Shown in pieces: positions 46,201 to 58,353 of a stretch of 64,000 nt of DNA (positions within the stretch are counted from its first letter, which is position 1; each line of letters opens with the position of its first letter). Location: positions 2,356,001-2,420,000 of the forward strand of contig CM055834.1 in NCBI GenBank assembly GCA_029582265.1, read 5' to 3'. The stretch comes from Zoroaster sp. YZ-2022. Lineage: Eukaryota; Echinodermata; Asteroidea; Forcipulatida; Zoroasteridae. The notes beneath the pieces are model-generated. The model was not told where the DNA came from, searched no databases, and saw only the letters and a program-made list of their open reading frames with translations. The translations under genes and the position numbers were made by a program.

Positions 46201-48185
46201 TCATACTCCAACTCTCTGGACAATAAAGGGAAGTAAAATCAATTATTACAAAACAGCATCTCCGATGAGTTGAAAAGACTTCAATCCGTAAAAAGTCGTG
46301 ATTAGATAACTAACAAAGATTAAGATAAAAGACAACGGTTATTGTTGTAGTAACTACTTGTACTAGTACGTTCTATGCTTACTTTCTTTGATTCAAGATA
46401 TACAATATCTTGAGATATATCATATCTCAACACTTAACGATATGGAGTGCCAAGGTCGAGCGGTTTAGTGCATCGGATTTGTGTTCTGATGGCTGATGGC
46501 TGAGTCGTCAGAATGTAGGTTTACAAGGGGTAAATGGGTACCTGTGAGGGCAGAGTTGGTTGTTGTGTTTGATTAGCCCTATATGCGCCAAACTGACAGA
46601 AATTGAGCAGGGAGCTGAGATGGTTTCAGGAATGATTTATGCGCCTGATGAGCAGGGGTAATAATGTAATGCGCCTTGAGCACCAATTTGGTGGATACAT
46701 GCGCTATATAAGTCCACATGTTTATTATTATTAACTTTGTTGCATTTTAAGTTGCATTTTTGTTAAAAACGTTAATACTATCAGGATTTTATTCAAATTG
46801 TTATTTTGGAGTTAAGCATACACGTTTGTGCAAAGCCACTGATGGGCGAACATCGGCGATATTAGCAATTTGGGGGATCCAATTTACAAATGTAGGCATA
46901 TGTACAAATAATGTTTTGAGGTTCATTCAACGCCCCTGACACCAACAAACTGGTGAAGCAATGCATTGTTGTTCATCTTCAAACTTCAGTATGACCGTCT
47001 TAAAGCGTAGTGCATTTTCATCAAAACATGTTCACAGTTTAGCAGCCGAATGTTAAATCGTTTTTGATTGGTGTATTTTGCTTTTGATATGTTTATTAAA
47101 TGGCCTGATTATTCAACTCTTGTCAGATCACAAATGAAAGTAACAAAGGTGTGTTCTTGCAACAGAACTGTTCAATCTTTTCTTCGTGTGTACTGCTTCG
47201 CACTTGCGAAAATAATTGAGCATGCGTCTACATCAGATAGCTCAGACGCGTCATTGTTCTGAGAGGGCTGCAAGCAAATAATAAAACTCTGGAGAAACCC
47301 ATCTAATAAGCACTGGTGACTGCCTCTCAAAACTGGTATCCCTATAGACAAGTCATGTATGAGAAACAGGGCCGCCCCAGGAAGAGATACAATGTCTGTG
47401 TCAAACAATGCCAGCAATATTAAGATTTGTAGCTTTGCATGGTGAAAAGGATCAGTAAAGACGGTTTGCGGTGGAAATCGAACACCAAGCTCTGGAGCTG
47501 TATGTGCAGTTCCCGACATTGTAAATCCAGATTTACTGATCCACATCAGAGTTGAATGAATTCCTGGTCTGTCCTCTGAACTTGTTGTGTTGTTGGTTTG
47601 TGTTGTTTGTATTCAGTCAGTAAACTTTTTGAGATAGCCAATGATCTTCCGGCAATGTTTCAGGTGTTGTCTTAAATACATTGACATTCAGTTCCGAGTG
47701 CGATTGTACAAAAACATTGATATTAAACAGACTTCTTTTTTTGTCTCACAATCATTTACCTGCACGGGGAAGTACACTTGCAGTCCAATTTACCTCCTAA
47801 ATACCTCATTTCAACACTGTCCAGGCAACTATCTGTGTATACACATACATTGTATAAGCAAAATGTTACAATATAAATTCTTACAATTAAAATATATGTA
47901 TTTACATATCCATAGCTCCCGGGGGTAGAACTACATTAATATTGTTGTGGATAACATGTTTATTAGTAAATAACAATGCCATGAGCAGATCTAAAAGGTC
48001 CATGGTGTTGGCCGAGTCGTAGGAATGTGTACACACACACACGCACGCATATAATTATATAAATTAAATCGGGAGGGTGGCCTTAGCTTTCGATCCAGTC
48101 CGGACCTTCATCAGAGGCTTTGACAAAGTACAACATAAAAACTCATCCATATGTATAATATGTATAATATATATAATATAATATA

Positions 48186-48269
<84 letters not shown>

Positions 48270-51200
48270 CGATCAGAAGTTTATGAAGCATTCCCTAAAC
48301 ATCGTTTTGTTCTGCAGATAAGATTTACCATTTTATACCCACTCAAATTAATTTGTATTCAGAAATTCATTTTGGACTGATTTCCCTTTAAAATAAATCC
48401 TCCTCAGCCGTGAATTACTATTCAGAAACGCTGTGCTTATGAATTATATTTGTAAGGAATTTTTTTTTTAAATTAATTAACATCAAAACATGACATGACG
48501 TGGATTCGCACTCGGAACCCTTCACATGACATGAGAGGCGAGCGTGTCAACCACTGTGCTATCAAGCCATTCGAAAACTTTAGTGAATTCTACGAGATAA
48601 TGGCAATTCTGAACTGCATTACACATAATTACATCGCTGTTCCTACTAGCACAGCCCTGATGGAGGTTAGACGACCCAAAGATAGCCTGAAGATCTGAGG
48701 CTTGTCAATTACGCCAGATACCGGCCGCGCGGCCACCATTTTATTTTCTGACCTTGCACGCGATGATGGGTGTCGAGCCCACATGCAGTATCTCCAGTGA
48801 TATTTGGATGGAAGAAGTACGCGTCCCGCTTAGTAACGTTCATTCACGCACGAGCCTCAAAGCATGATGGTAGATATTTGGTAAATGTATTCAGTAATAT
48901 CCCTTGAATGGTATGCCTGAAGCCTGTCTCTATCCTTGATAGGATAAAGACGGAAAATGTAGCGCTTCTCATGGCGGATCCAGAAAAAAATTTGGGGGGG
49001 GGGTGCTGAGAATCAAAAACAATTATTTTTCAGTACTACAAAAATTACAATGAAATAATCAATGGGAGAGAAAAACAAAGAACAGTGAGGGGGAAATGAG
49101 AGTGCGTTCTCCCCTCCCCTCCCCCCTCTCTCTTTTTCTACAGCCCCCTTAGCCCCCCCCTCCCGGATCCGCCAATGATTCTGTGTGTCAGATGTCATGA
49201 GATCATCAATAAATAAGATACTATTTGAAATACATTGTCATACCTTGGGCACTATTGCAAAGCGGGATGCTGTCATTAAATCTTAAGCTGGCACTAGTGC
49301 AACCGCATTCTCCGATCAAATCCTGGTAGAAGCAGTTATTTTCACACGCCTTTGAAAAAAAAAAGTACAGTGAATCACTGTCATATTTTAATCAGGACAG
49401 GAGTGAAAGGGGGGTGTGTGGAGGTTGGCCACCCACAATATTTTTCCCTGACGGTATTTAGAGCATCGGTTCGTAAATTTAGCAGCCAATTTCAACGAAG
49501 CATCAATCAATTTCGCGCCAAACCGATTGCTGCTAACAATCATCATTCAATTTGCTTAAAAGATCATTCAATTTCATTTAATGTGTCATGGAATTAACAA
49601 AAATGCGCCTAAGCTTCCTGCGGGCGTACACTCAGTCATTCAGATACGTTATTGGGCAAGCAATGAAATTCACACTGTTAAATGTTTTCCAATGTTTCAA
49701 TTTCATAGTAGCAATTGGTTCACTCATTTGTAAGAGCCTGCCACTTCATTAATGTTCGTCGAAGGATAAAGGTCCAATTCCACAATTCACTACGTTGGCA
49801 GATAAAGATAACGAAGCGGCAGCTCGTGGTCGTTACACGAGAGTGTAAGGGGCGTTCAAGGTAAATTCTCAGGAATGCCCCCAAAACACATTAATTGAGA
49901 AATATGTGAGTGGAAACAAATGATAAAAACAAAGTAAATAATTAAACAAGAATGTAGAAACATTAAGGAACATTTTAGTGAGAAAATTACACGATTAAAG
50001 AAAGATTGGTGAGAATTACTTTTTTGAATTCCCATTGTACAAAATTGATTGGCTGTAAACGGAATTGAAAATAAAACTTGAGTGCAAATCCTCATTCATG
50101 CCAATGTGGCGAAATTGAATGTGCACCACTAAAATGAATAATCCAAATCTGAAATTAAATGCCTGAAAACGAAACTCAATGCCTGAATTCTTAATTCGAA
50201 CTGTGGTAACAACCGGATTAGCAAAATTGCTTTAATACGAACGCCCAAAAACGAATTTGAATGCTAAATTGAGGAACTTGGCCGGGAAACCTATACTAAA
50301 ACCATCCAGTTAGCAAAAAAGAAACACCTGGTCTGAAAGGGCTCCCTAAATTAAACAGACTCGGAAAAAAAGTTTTTGCCTACTTAAGGTTTATCTTATT
50401 ATTACCACGGAACCTATTTTGTCTAGTTTAGGGGCTGGGGGAATGTTGCACGCCTACCGCGTGAGAAATTCTTTTGTGGAAAACAATTAACGCCTACTCC
50501 ACTTCATTATAATTTCTCACGCATCAATATCAATATATACTCGAAACAAAACTATGGAACCTATGGAAGTTGCAGCGATTTAAAGATCTATGACATGCAT
50601 TTTATTAAAAATGGGAATTTTAGACGTACAGTAAACATTCAGAATACTGTTGAAATTTATACCATAGTTTATTCTTAATCATGACACATGGTGGCGCTGA
50701 CAACAGTGGTTAGGCCCTACGTCAAAAAATTTACTGACTGGTAACAGAATTCTTACCCGTTGACTGTATTTGGTGTCCGGTAATGCTAAATTGAAGATCG
50801 TTTTCGTGCCGTTGACGTCTGATGAAGTGCAGTTAGTGTACGGATGTCCTAAACGGGTGTAGTTAGTCTGTACAAATAATAATAATAAATAGAAATCTTT
50901 ATTGGGCTAATCAATTGTATTGTTTAGGTAAACATATACAAACTGAAATCTTTGTATGCTATACAAAGTGAATTATTGTCAGAGCATCATTTAGACAACT
51001 ATGAAACTTGTCTTTGTTTGGCATGGTTTTTGTTTAGCAAGGAACGCCAGACTAAAAAATGATTTCAATTTTGATCAGGCTTATAATATTTAATCTGACA
51101 TAATTACCCATTACATAATGTCATTAAACACATTCTCTAAATACTAAATTACCGAATTATCTTGAAGCATTATCTTAAAACCGTTGTGGCGATTTTCTGT

Positions 51201-54200
51201 TTTCAGTGAAAAATGTACCTAAACCTATGAATACTTATACAGTAATCATATGAAATTAAGAATTAATTAAAGTGATGATCGATAAATGATAGTGCAATCC
51301 CATTCAGTGACAATATGTTCTCTTGTTTTAATCAAATTTTATCTGGGGTACACAATTTAGTTGAGACCATGTCTGACCATTTCCGTAGTTTTTTTTCGTT
51401 TGGACATGGATGTTGAGTGAAAATAGTTGACCTTATAGCTAGGTATCAGTTTGACCATTGGATCAGAATATAGAACTGGAGAGAGACTACAAACAGTTTG
51501 TGCAGATCCTTGGGCAGATGTTATTATCTAAAACAAATGTGGTGGTTGTTTTTGCTGAACGTGAACCTGTACCCGGACATATTTACAGTTACCACATTAA
51601 ATTAAAGAACTAATTTTTCTGATATGGTAACAAATATGTCTTGATATTTACAAAGTATCGATACATACAATGACATATTATCAGTTACCCCGTAGGCTTA
51701 CCCTCTTAATGCCGATAGAGGTTTCTTGTCCAGGTGAAACACTGACTCCCTCATTTTCCGGAAACGGCATCTGACGCTGTGCGTGTACGGCGACCCTTGC
51801 TCCGGCAGCTGGTTGGATATTTGATATGTACTGATCCTGCTCAATGTACATCTCTAGTGTTAAACCTGGCAAACCGATATTAAGGAGAAAGATAAAATAA
51901 GTGATGTCGTCCTGATTTTCCAAGATAAGCAGAATGGAGTTTACAATTTACACATCCCCTCCAAGCAACTACATAGGGTTTAGAGCTTGAATGCGAAATA
52001 AGCAAAATGCTTAAATAAATCCCATGCAAACACTATTGGAAGAAAACATAAATGACCACGGATTTTATTTGGTGTAAAGTCATGGTAGTTCAATTATTTA
52101 TAATCATTGGAGACTTGAATCGACAGCATACATTATCACCAATTCCATACCACTGGCAACTTATTGGGGGGCCGTCCAAAGTTTTCAACATTTTTAAGGT
52201 CGTACAGAGAGTACTACTTTTCAAGACCCCCCCCCTCCCCCCAAAGTAGTACTTTTCAAAAAAAAATTCAATGTTGATGCGCATGTTTTATATAACATTT
52301 TACATGTGTGCTGCACTGACTATTAATTTAGGCAGGTCACACAAATTTTAATATTGTGCGTAAATCATTTCAAATGGATCTTAACTTGAAGGGCTTGATG
52401 AAAGAAACACAAATCTGAAGAAAAAAAATTTAAATTGGACCTACCGTTCTTGAGTTATGGCAAATTAACGAGGTCAAATTTAAATAGCGGTTTTAGCCAT
52501 TTTGGTCAAAAAAGAGGAAATTTTAATATTTTACATTTTTACTTTTATATTTCAACATCAATTAGCAGATTTGGTCAATCAAGTTTTAAATTTTACCAAT
52601 ATTTGGGCAGGGAAATTAATCCCCCCCCCCCAAAAAAAAAATGCCACATTTCTTTTTAGTTTTGGACATAGGGCTCGTTAAATATGGTCCATTATGCTAT
52701 GGTCCTATCACGGGACAAGATGGATTTCGTGAAAAATGACTAAGTCCAACTAATTAATATGCATAAATGCTCTAACTTGAGAACGGATCATCTGACAAGC
52801 CTGAAATTTGGCACAAGTATTGTTTGTACTAAAAGCTAAGTTTGGAACTCCGTGCCAGTGATCTGTTGAAAATAAAAAAATAAAGAAAACAATTTTAAAA
52901 TTAAATCTTCATAAACTTTATTCGTGTTTCCCATGATAAAAGTCAATTTTTTTTTAATAAGTCAAGGTAATTGAAAAAGAAAATATCGTTTTTCCATAAG
53001 TGAAAAATTCCTTTTAAATTTTAAACAGTACATGTTGGAAATAAAGCTAATTTTATGATGAAAAATTCTGCCTTTTTTTAAATTTAATTTTAATAACAAG
53101 TATAAAAAAAATCAAAATTACGGGAGTAAAACTACAGGATAGAACAGCCGACAAATCAATGACGGTGACGTATGCATTGCGTTTGTAGTTACAATATATC
53201 ACGTGACTCCTTACATTGCCGTTTCGTTTATTGTGCATGACTCCCATGCAGTATGAAAAACAACGTACATTTTTTTTCTGATTTTTTTCCTCGTTTAATC
53301 TTATTTTCTGTGTTGAACTAGAATATATTTTACAAGATTGCAAGTAATTAAGTAACTCCACACTTAAAAACAAGAAACTAACATGGAAGTCGATATTCTG
53401 AGAGCAGAAGCTCGAGTTCATCGCTGCTCCATCCCGACACGCGCTTGACCGCGTTACAAAAATCCAACTCGTCGTCGTGGTCAGTGGTTTCCGAAACTGA
53501 TTTCGTAGCGTTCTTCATTGATTTTCTTTACAAACTAAAAAGTAAAATAAACTTCAACTCCTCTACTTTAACATAATTATTTCGAAATTTTATATTTCGA
53601 GGTATTTTTGGGGAAAAACATTAATTCCTTATCAAATCGTCGTTTGCCATTCCGGGACGCCATTTTGAAAATTCTCGGACCATACCCATGAAAGCTTGGG
53701 CTTTTCCGAGTCTATTTTTAGATTCTGGATCGCTTACGTTGACAGGAACGCATCGGAATCTACAATTTTGCGAGCGCTATCGGGGGACCAAAATCGCCCG
53801 GTGCTGAAGTCCCTCAACGATAAACGGCGCTTCCGCGATTCACGGTCGATCGGAGGTGTTTTTCAAATGGTGTTTAGTACAAGATTTTCGGACCCAATCA
53901 ACCCCAAAAACACACGATGGAATGATAAAACAACACACATCACTATACTGGTATTAAAAAAAAACAATTATATAATTTTCCTTCGCTGATTGTACGGTAC
54001 AAAATCAACATTTTATTCACCATTTAAAGTCGTACGCGGCCTCCGACCCCCCTCCCCCCGTCGTACGCTTTGTTACGACCATTAAAATATTGAAAACTTT
54101 GGACGGCCCCTAAGTCGACCAAGGTCACTATACACAGTCACAAAGTGGTGTCTGCGGTCAATCTGTTACGATTGGGGAAAAAAATTATTTGAAATATTTA

Positions 54201-57200
54201 TAATGATGCAGGCAAAAGTGCATGTTGCTATTATATAATCCTCATGAAACACAATCCCAACTCTGACCAGCCGATTGTGCCCCGGAACGCCATCCCGTCC
54301 ATGTAATAAATGCTCTATGTGTTTGCAGAACAATTAGGTCATGGGAAGCGAATCGGGTCAACTCGTACCCAAGTCAACTCGTACCCAAAACATCTTACCC
54401 AGGTCAACTCGTACCCAGGTCAACTCGTACCCATCGTAATATCGATAACTCTTGTCATTTTAGGAGCAATCCACCATTTTCATTGATAATTTATTTCTCC
54501 AAAAAATCTTCAGAGTTCTTATAAGTATCTCCTGATTCTTGTATATTGACGACTTTAAATGACATTTTAATATGTATATTAAATCCAGAGGCGTAAATTT
54601 GTTGACGTGGGTTTTGAGATGATTCAACATGTATAAATCATATGATCGCCAACAGACGTCATCAACCTGTCCTATAACCACCAACCCCGCCCCAACCCCC
54701 GAAAATGTTTGGACTTACATCAACATACATCATATAACTAACTTATAACAAAACATACAAATTGTTTTTAACATTTAAACATATTGTGGAACTTGTTTGA
54801 TAATCATACCGTACAGAGGTCCAGCGTTTGTCACAAAACGCCTTTTGGTTGCTTTAGACGCAGAATTGAAGATGTAACAGTTTCCGTAGAGGTAGTGGTA
54901 GAAATGTGTAAAATCGCTGAAATATTGAATGCATTATAACTGTTAAATGTTTCGAGTAGCTGACTTTGCATTTGTGATTTTGCTATTAGATTCATTATTC
55001 ACTTGGTGGTAGGGATGATAGTGGTGGAGAAGGTCTTGAAGGTCTTGGAGATAATGGTGATACAGAATGATGTGGCGATTGTGATTATGACGATGACGAA
55101 AAATGGTGGTGGTGGCTGTGTTGGATCTGGTGGCAGTGGTGGAAGTGATAATGAGAATAATACTCATGATTATGACATCTATCACAACATCAGGAGGAAA
55201 ATGGCGATGATGGGTAAAAAGGAAAATGATATATAACTATGACAACTATGAACTAAGGGAGAACGACGATGAAGACAACGACGAGGACCAGGATGATAAC
55301 GATGGTGATGGTGATGAAGATAACGACGACGGCAATAGCATAAGAACAGGAGGAGACAGATCGGGAGGATAAGGACAGGAATAATGGCACCTTACCTGGC
55401 ATTACACGACTTCCCCTGGAAAACACATCTAAGGAGCATATGTTCCAGCTGATGACCGGTCATCCGTCTGTCGTTGTAATCGAGTTGCCCAACTAGTTCC
55501 ACGGCGTCCTCAATCATCTGAAATTGCTCATCTACGTCCGTATCTGAGTCTGTCCCAAATAAGCCCTGTTTTTGTGATGGTAAAAATCAATTAAACATAT
55601 TTAGTCCTCACGGGAAAAAGTAGAAACAAATTAAATCAGGAACGGAGGGAGGTTTTGCATTTTACAAAAAGCAATAACAATTGTCTTGCTGTTGCTTAAA
55701 TCACATTGGGCTGAGGATGGGAGTAAGAAAATGTCAGTCGGCAAAATGATATAAGGGGAATGTTTTGATCCAAATCTCAGAACATTCACTACGCAAAAAG
55801 AGATCACCATAAATCTCATTATATCCATCCAAATCTATTACAATGAGAGGGGGAGCTCTGAACTGAGCCTTATTTTAGTTTTAATATTGGCCAAATATTG
55901 GAAACATATTGGCCAAATAATTGGACGATCACAAATGATGTTGATATGGCCATCAATACCCTTAAACAATAAATTACATTTTGATGTAAAAGAAATATTT
56001 TATTAGACACCATGATCTAGGACATGGCAACTATAGCCCGAGCCAAAAGTTAAGTCGTGGATACTAGAGGGCGTTAGGGATCAAAGATGGTTGGGGAACC
56101 TGGGGCGTATTTTTCCCCACGGGTCGACGGTGGGCAATTAAAACAAAATTACCATTTCTTGTATATATTATGTTTAAGTTACCCTCTTCCGTCCTGGGAA
56201 AAACAAGCTGTTTACAAATCTCCGTAGAAATATCGAAATGTCAAAATACACGTTGGCCTACACAAGATCATGTGCAACAAATTCAAATCTAGGCCTATAT
56301 CTCGTATTTATAAACTTTCCCACAACCCCATTATTTCTGGAACGGACAAAATGAATAATCACTTGGGGCTCCTTTTTGTAAATCATAGTTATTGTAGAGG
56401 GTCGCTTCATTTATGCTTTTTTTAAACATATGAATATGCATATGGTAAAAAAGTATCCGGTTTCTGGTGTCCGCTCGCGTCGCCATTTTTGAGTTTTCTT
56501 GATGTAAAATTGCTGCCAAAAATTGTTGGATCGATGGGAATTCTGCCACGCTGTTGATTTAAACAATTTTTTTGGTAATTTAAAGCCCTGTGCACCTTTC
56601 AAATCAATAAATAATTCAAGGTGTTACATTGGCACATTTTTTAATTAAGGGGGCGCAGTGGGCGACGGCGCGTTTTGGCAACGGCGCGTTTTGACGAGTA
56701 TGGTTGGAGTGTTATGGTCAAGAGTAGGGTTTTCAGGTGAAAAATTATTCCTAAACCAATATGCTCAATATTTATATCAAATTAAAGGTCTTGATGAAAG
56801 AAATACAATGGTTTTTAAATCAAGAAAATCGGACGAGTAGTTTTTGAGGAATCCTGTTTTATTTAATCAAATATACAGCATTCGATGAAGCGCGACTGTC
56901 CATACACTGTGTACATCCCTAATGACACCAAAACCGTTGAATCAGCCTACACACACCGTGATACACACGCACAGCGTTCGTGCTCGTTTCCCTCATAAGA
57001 GCTTTTGAAAGGGTGTAAAAAATACACTCTCCGCTCAAAACTAAACAAAATTACGGCTCAAAACTTTCACATATGATAGAAAAGAGGTGTAAAATTCATT
57101 CAGATACCGCTCTTACCTTTTAACTTGAAGATTTCACCTCGAAAAAATGGTATTTACTTTTTATCTCTTCGTAACTTCGGTTGTAGAGTAGTTATGGAGA

Positions 57201-58353
57201 TCGAGCAAGCATGGGTATGTAAAGGAGCCCTTTGACTCAATAGGGAAATCCGTTTTCATGTCAATCACAATGTACTCGGGCGCGGAGACAGCTCCGAAGT
57301 GGATGCCCTCAGCAGAGCGCGGCAAATTTTACGCGCCGAATTCGGAACACTTCGCGAAAGGCTGGGCGGGACGAGAGTGGTTCATTCATAAAAACCTAGG
57401 CTTTCGCACGTACTTCCGATTGCTATTTTATGTACATTGTTGGATAGCTGAAACTATAAGCTTTCCAATGAGCTATATTACATGTAAGATTTTGACAGGT
57501 AAAAAGTAGTAAAAACGTTTGATTAAAAATTTTGATGTTTTTTGTTGCGGGCGATGCGCTGTACGTGTGGCGGGCTTCGGTCAAGCATGTACAAACTGAA
57601 AACCCTATCATCAAGAGGTGTAATCATCAGCAATAATTACTGTACCAATTTTCATTTGAGAAAGTGATAAAATATCCAATTACAAACAAAGTGTCCAATC
57701 AAGAAATGATACAGACGAAGAATATCATCAATATTTTGTTATACAAAATATCAATAAAATTAATTCACCTGTATAGGACCGCTGAGACTGGTTGGTAGCT
57801 CTCCTCCATCTTCGACTAACTCCTCAAAGAAATCACTCCTAATACCGTTCAGATTGCAAACTGTGACGGCTGGAAACTCTATCATCCTGTCGTTAGAGAT
57901 TTCCAGTTTTATGTCCACACCATACATGTAATACCTGTTAAGAAGCCAGGAACTCTGCCAGATGAACATTGCCAGCCCGGTCAAGAACAAAACAGTCCAC
58001 ATAAGCCTGCGGAAAATGTTAGGTGCTCGTTTGATATTTGGGATGCCGTGAGCTCCCGTGTTCTCCAAGAGTGAGGCGACAAGACCGTTTGTCAGTGAAA
58101 ACCGTTGATTTATTTCGTCCTCATCGCTTGCTATTCTACGCTGCTGGTGGTTTCCTGTATTCCCTTGCTCGATTAAAGATGTCCCCCTCTTATGGGATCT
58201 TGACAATGGTCGAGAAGGCATGGTTGACGGGAATATTCCTATGTTGTTTCGCTGCTCAGTCCAGTTTGTTGATTCACAGTCACTGCGTACCGGGGACGTG
58301 TTTCGACGTTTGCTTCGCCACTTCTCTGGAGACGCAGCCTCCGATCGATACAT
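40246..58353 (-). CDS. DEG/ENaC-family (ASIC/FaNaC-like) sodium channel, 12 exons, 596 aa
   Basis: Trimeric amiloride-type cation channel subunit. Exons (high to low): 58353-57769, 55565-55396, 54916-54810, 51865-51702, 50867-50757, 49349-49244, 47832-47760, 46215-46158, 45181-45099, 43910-43835, 43369-43251, 40384-40246. The sum is 1791 nt with all phases consistent and GT-AG borders. Start is the first in-frame ATG ([12 protein letters not shown]). Long basic N terminus; HG gating motif at 102-103; TM1 about 117-137; [10 protein letters not shown] at 160-169; [58 protein letters not shown]; cysteine-rich [20 protein letters not shown] and [33 protein letters not shown]2 [20 protein letters not shown] with the G-x-S filter at 528-530; 45-residue acidic/polar cytoplasmic tail. 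Length is typical. The last exon has two in-phase acceptors (40384, 40375) that would add or drop three residues. Ligand (acid, peptide, mechanical) unknown. Confidence 0.94.
40434..41788. repeat. G-rich minisatellite, 1.35 kb, in the last intron of the channel gene
   Basis: About a hundred imperfect units of GGGAGGGATAGAGG with GGGCGAGGGATAGA and GGGTAGGGATAGA variants grouped in blocks. The + strand is G-rich with repeated GGG runs; the channel transcript carries the pyrimidine-rich strand. It ends only 50 bp from the last-exon acceptor at 40384. Confidence 0.97.
41790..42441 (+). pseudogene. PLE connector and GIY-YIG endonuclease, damaged
   Basis: After removal of the small intron: [50 protein letters not shown], where about a dozen bases that encode the IGET part of the second GIY-YIG box are missing. 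It resumes as [40 protein letters not shown] and [12 protein letters not shown]. Loss of that box plus a frame change shows it is dead. Confidence 0.82.
42627..42666 (+). ncRNA. Hammerhead-like motif in PLE copy 2
   Basis: CTC, CUGAGGA, C, GATCAG, loop AGCATA, CTGATC, GAAAC, then GGC in place of GUC, and GAG. The cleavage triplet is altered, so activity is doubtful. Confidence 0.42.
44116..44313. mobile_element. Small inverted-repeat element, copy 2
   Basis: Opposite-orientation relative of 26733-26942: GTGACAATATCGTCAC ... GTGACGATATTGTCCC, with CAGGGCATGGGAACGGTG / CACTCCGATTCCATGCCCTG inner arms. In the channel intron between exons 9 and 10. Confidence 0.78.
45245..46157. other. Channel intron 8 sequence, nothing recognised
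   Basis: A GA-rich patch (45380-45405) and an AGGAGAGGGCGCTG motif are the only notable bits. Confidence 0.4.
46441..46737 (+). mobile_element. tRNA-derived SINE, internally deleted
   Basis: Same subfamily as 12417: GTCGAGCGGTTTAG head, GGTAAATGGGTACCTGTGAG, GAGCTGAGATGGTTTCAGG and GCGCTATATAAGTCCACATG ending in an ATT tail. The box B and the GTGTCCTTGAGCAAG module are deleted, so it could not be transcribed by pol III. In channel intron 7. Confidence 0.85.
47424..47460 (-). mobile_element. Solitary PLE-end tag
   Basis: Reverse of CTTTTCACCATGCAAAGCTACA, the short sequence that follows PLE termini at 4505 and 18775; no other PLE sequence is attached. Confidence 0.45.
48170..48264. repeat. 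TA microsatellite
   Basis: ATAATATA steps pass into an uninterrupted TA run of about 75 bp at 48190-48264. Confidence 0.97.
48493..48573 (-). repeat. tRNA-like SINE head fragment
   Basis: On the - strand GGCTTGATAGCACAGTGGTT, GACACGCTCGCCTCTCATGT and GTTCCGAGTGCGAATCCACG resemble tRNA boxes A and B. No intact cloverleaf or terminal pairing, so it is a SINE remnant and not a tRNA gene. Confidence 0.5.
48972..49174. mobile_element. Short GGCGGATCC-ended element
   Basis: TGGCGGATCCAG at the left and CCCGGATCCGCCA at the right, with G-run and C-run sub-ends, giving 203 bp. Relatives begin at 5178 and 43018 with CAGGGGCGGATCC or CAGGGCGGATCC. Probably a hAT-type MITE; no clear 8-bp duplication. 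Confidence 0.5.
49350..50756. other. Channel intron 5, nothing recognised
   Basis: Many short ATTCAATTT/GAATT patches but no defined repeat or exon. Confidence 0.4.
52168..54110. mobile_element. DNA transposon remnant with GGGGCCGTCC ends
   Basis: Inverted ends GGGGCCGTCCAAAGTTTTCA match over 21 bases and continue imperfectly to GGTCGTA on both sides (38 bp). The 1.94-kb interior has a CpG-richer centre (53380-53900) with a small frame described separately. No DDE transposase was recognised. Lies in channel intron 3. Confidence 0.65.
53378..53518 (-). CDS. Short SANT-like frame inside the transposon remnant
   Basis: [20 protein letters not shown] followed by [20 protein letters not shown] and EYRLPC, 46 codons. 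The [13 protein letters not shown] stretch resembles helix 1 of MYB/SANT-like DNA-binding domains that accompany some DNA transposases. A possible donor (CCAT|GTTAGT) overlaps the stop. Could be a first exon or chance. Confidence 0.25.
   Translation of the reverse strand: MKNATKSVSETTDHDDELDFCNAVKRVSGWSSDELELLLSEYRLPC
54355..54433. repeat. 18-bp minisatellite
   Basis: Four copies of CAGGTCAACTCGTACCCA-type units, with one altered (ACATCTTACCCA) in the middle. Confidence 0.9.
55005..55380. repeat. GAT/GAC/GGT-rich low-complexity tract
   Basis: Purine-rich, trinucleotide-like sequence directly left of channel exon 2. The frames on both strands are low-complexity by-products. Confidence 0.7.
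55566..57768. other. Channel intron 1
   Basis: Includes a GC-richer patch at 56645-56700 (GGGCGACGGCGCGTTTTGGC) and 57255-57380. A frame from 57258 ([20 protein letters not shown]...) is 83 codons with no recognised domain; I do not call it. Confidence 0.35.

Noticed and set aside
47172..47546. 124-codon - strand frame as a channel exon
   Set aside because: It lies between channel exons 6-8 but lacks family motifs; the true neighbouring exon is 47832-47760 with LDCKCTSPC.
48493..48573. tRNA gene
   Set aside because: tRNA-like boxes but no acceptor-stem pairing or clear anticodon loop; fits a SINE remnant. The same applies to 63055-63112.
57258..57509. 83-codon + strand frame in channel intron 1
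   Set aside because: No recognised motif, no splice or promoter support, antisense to the host gene.
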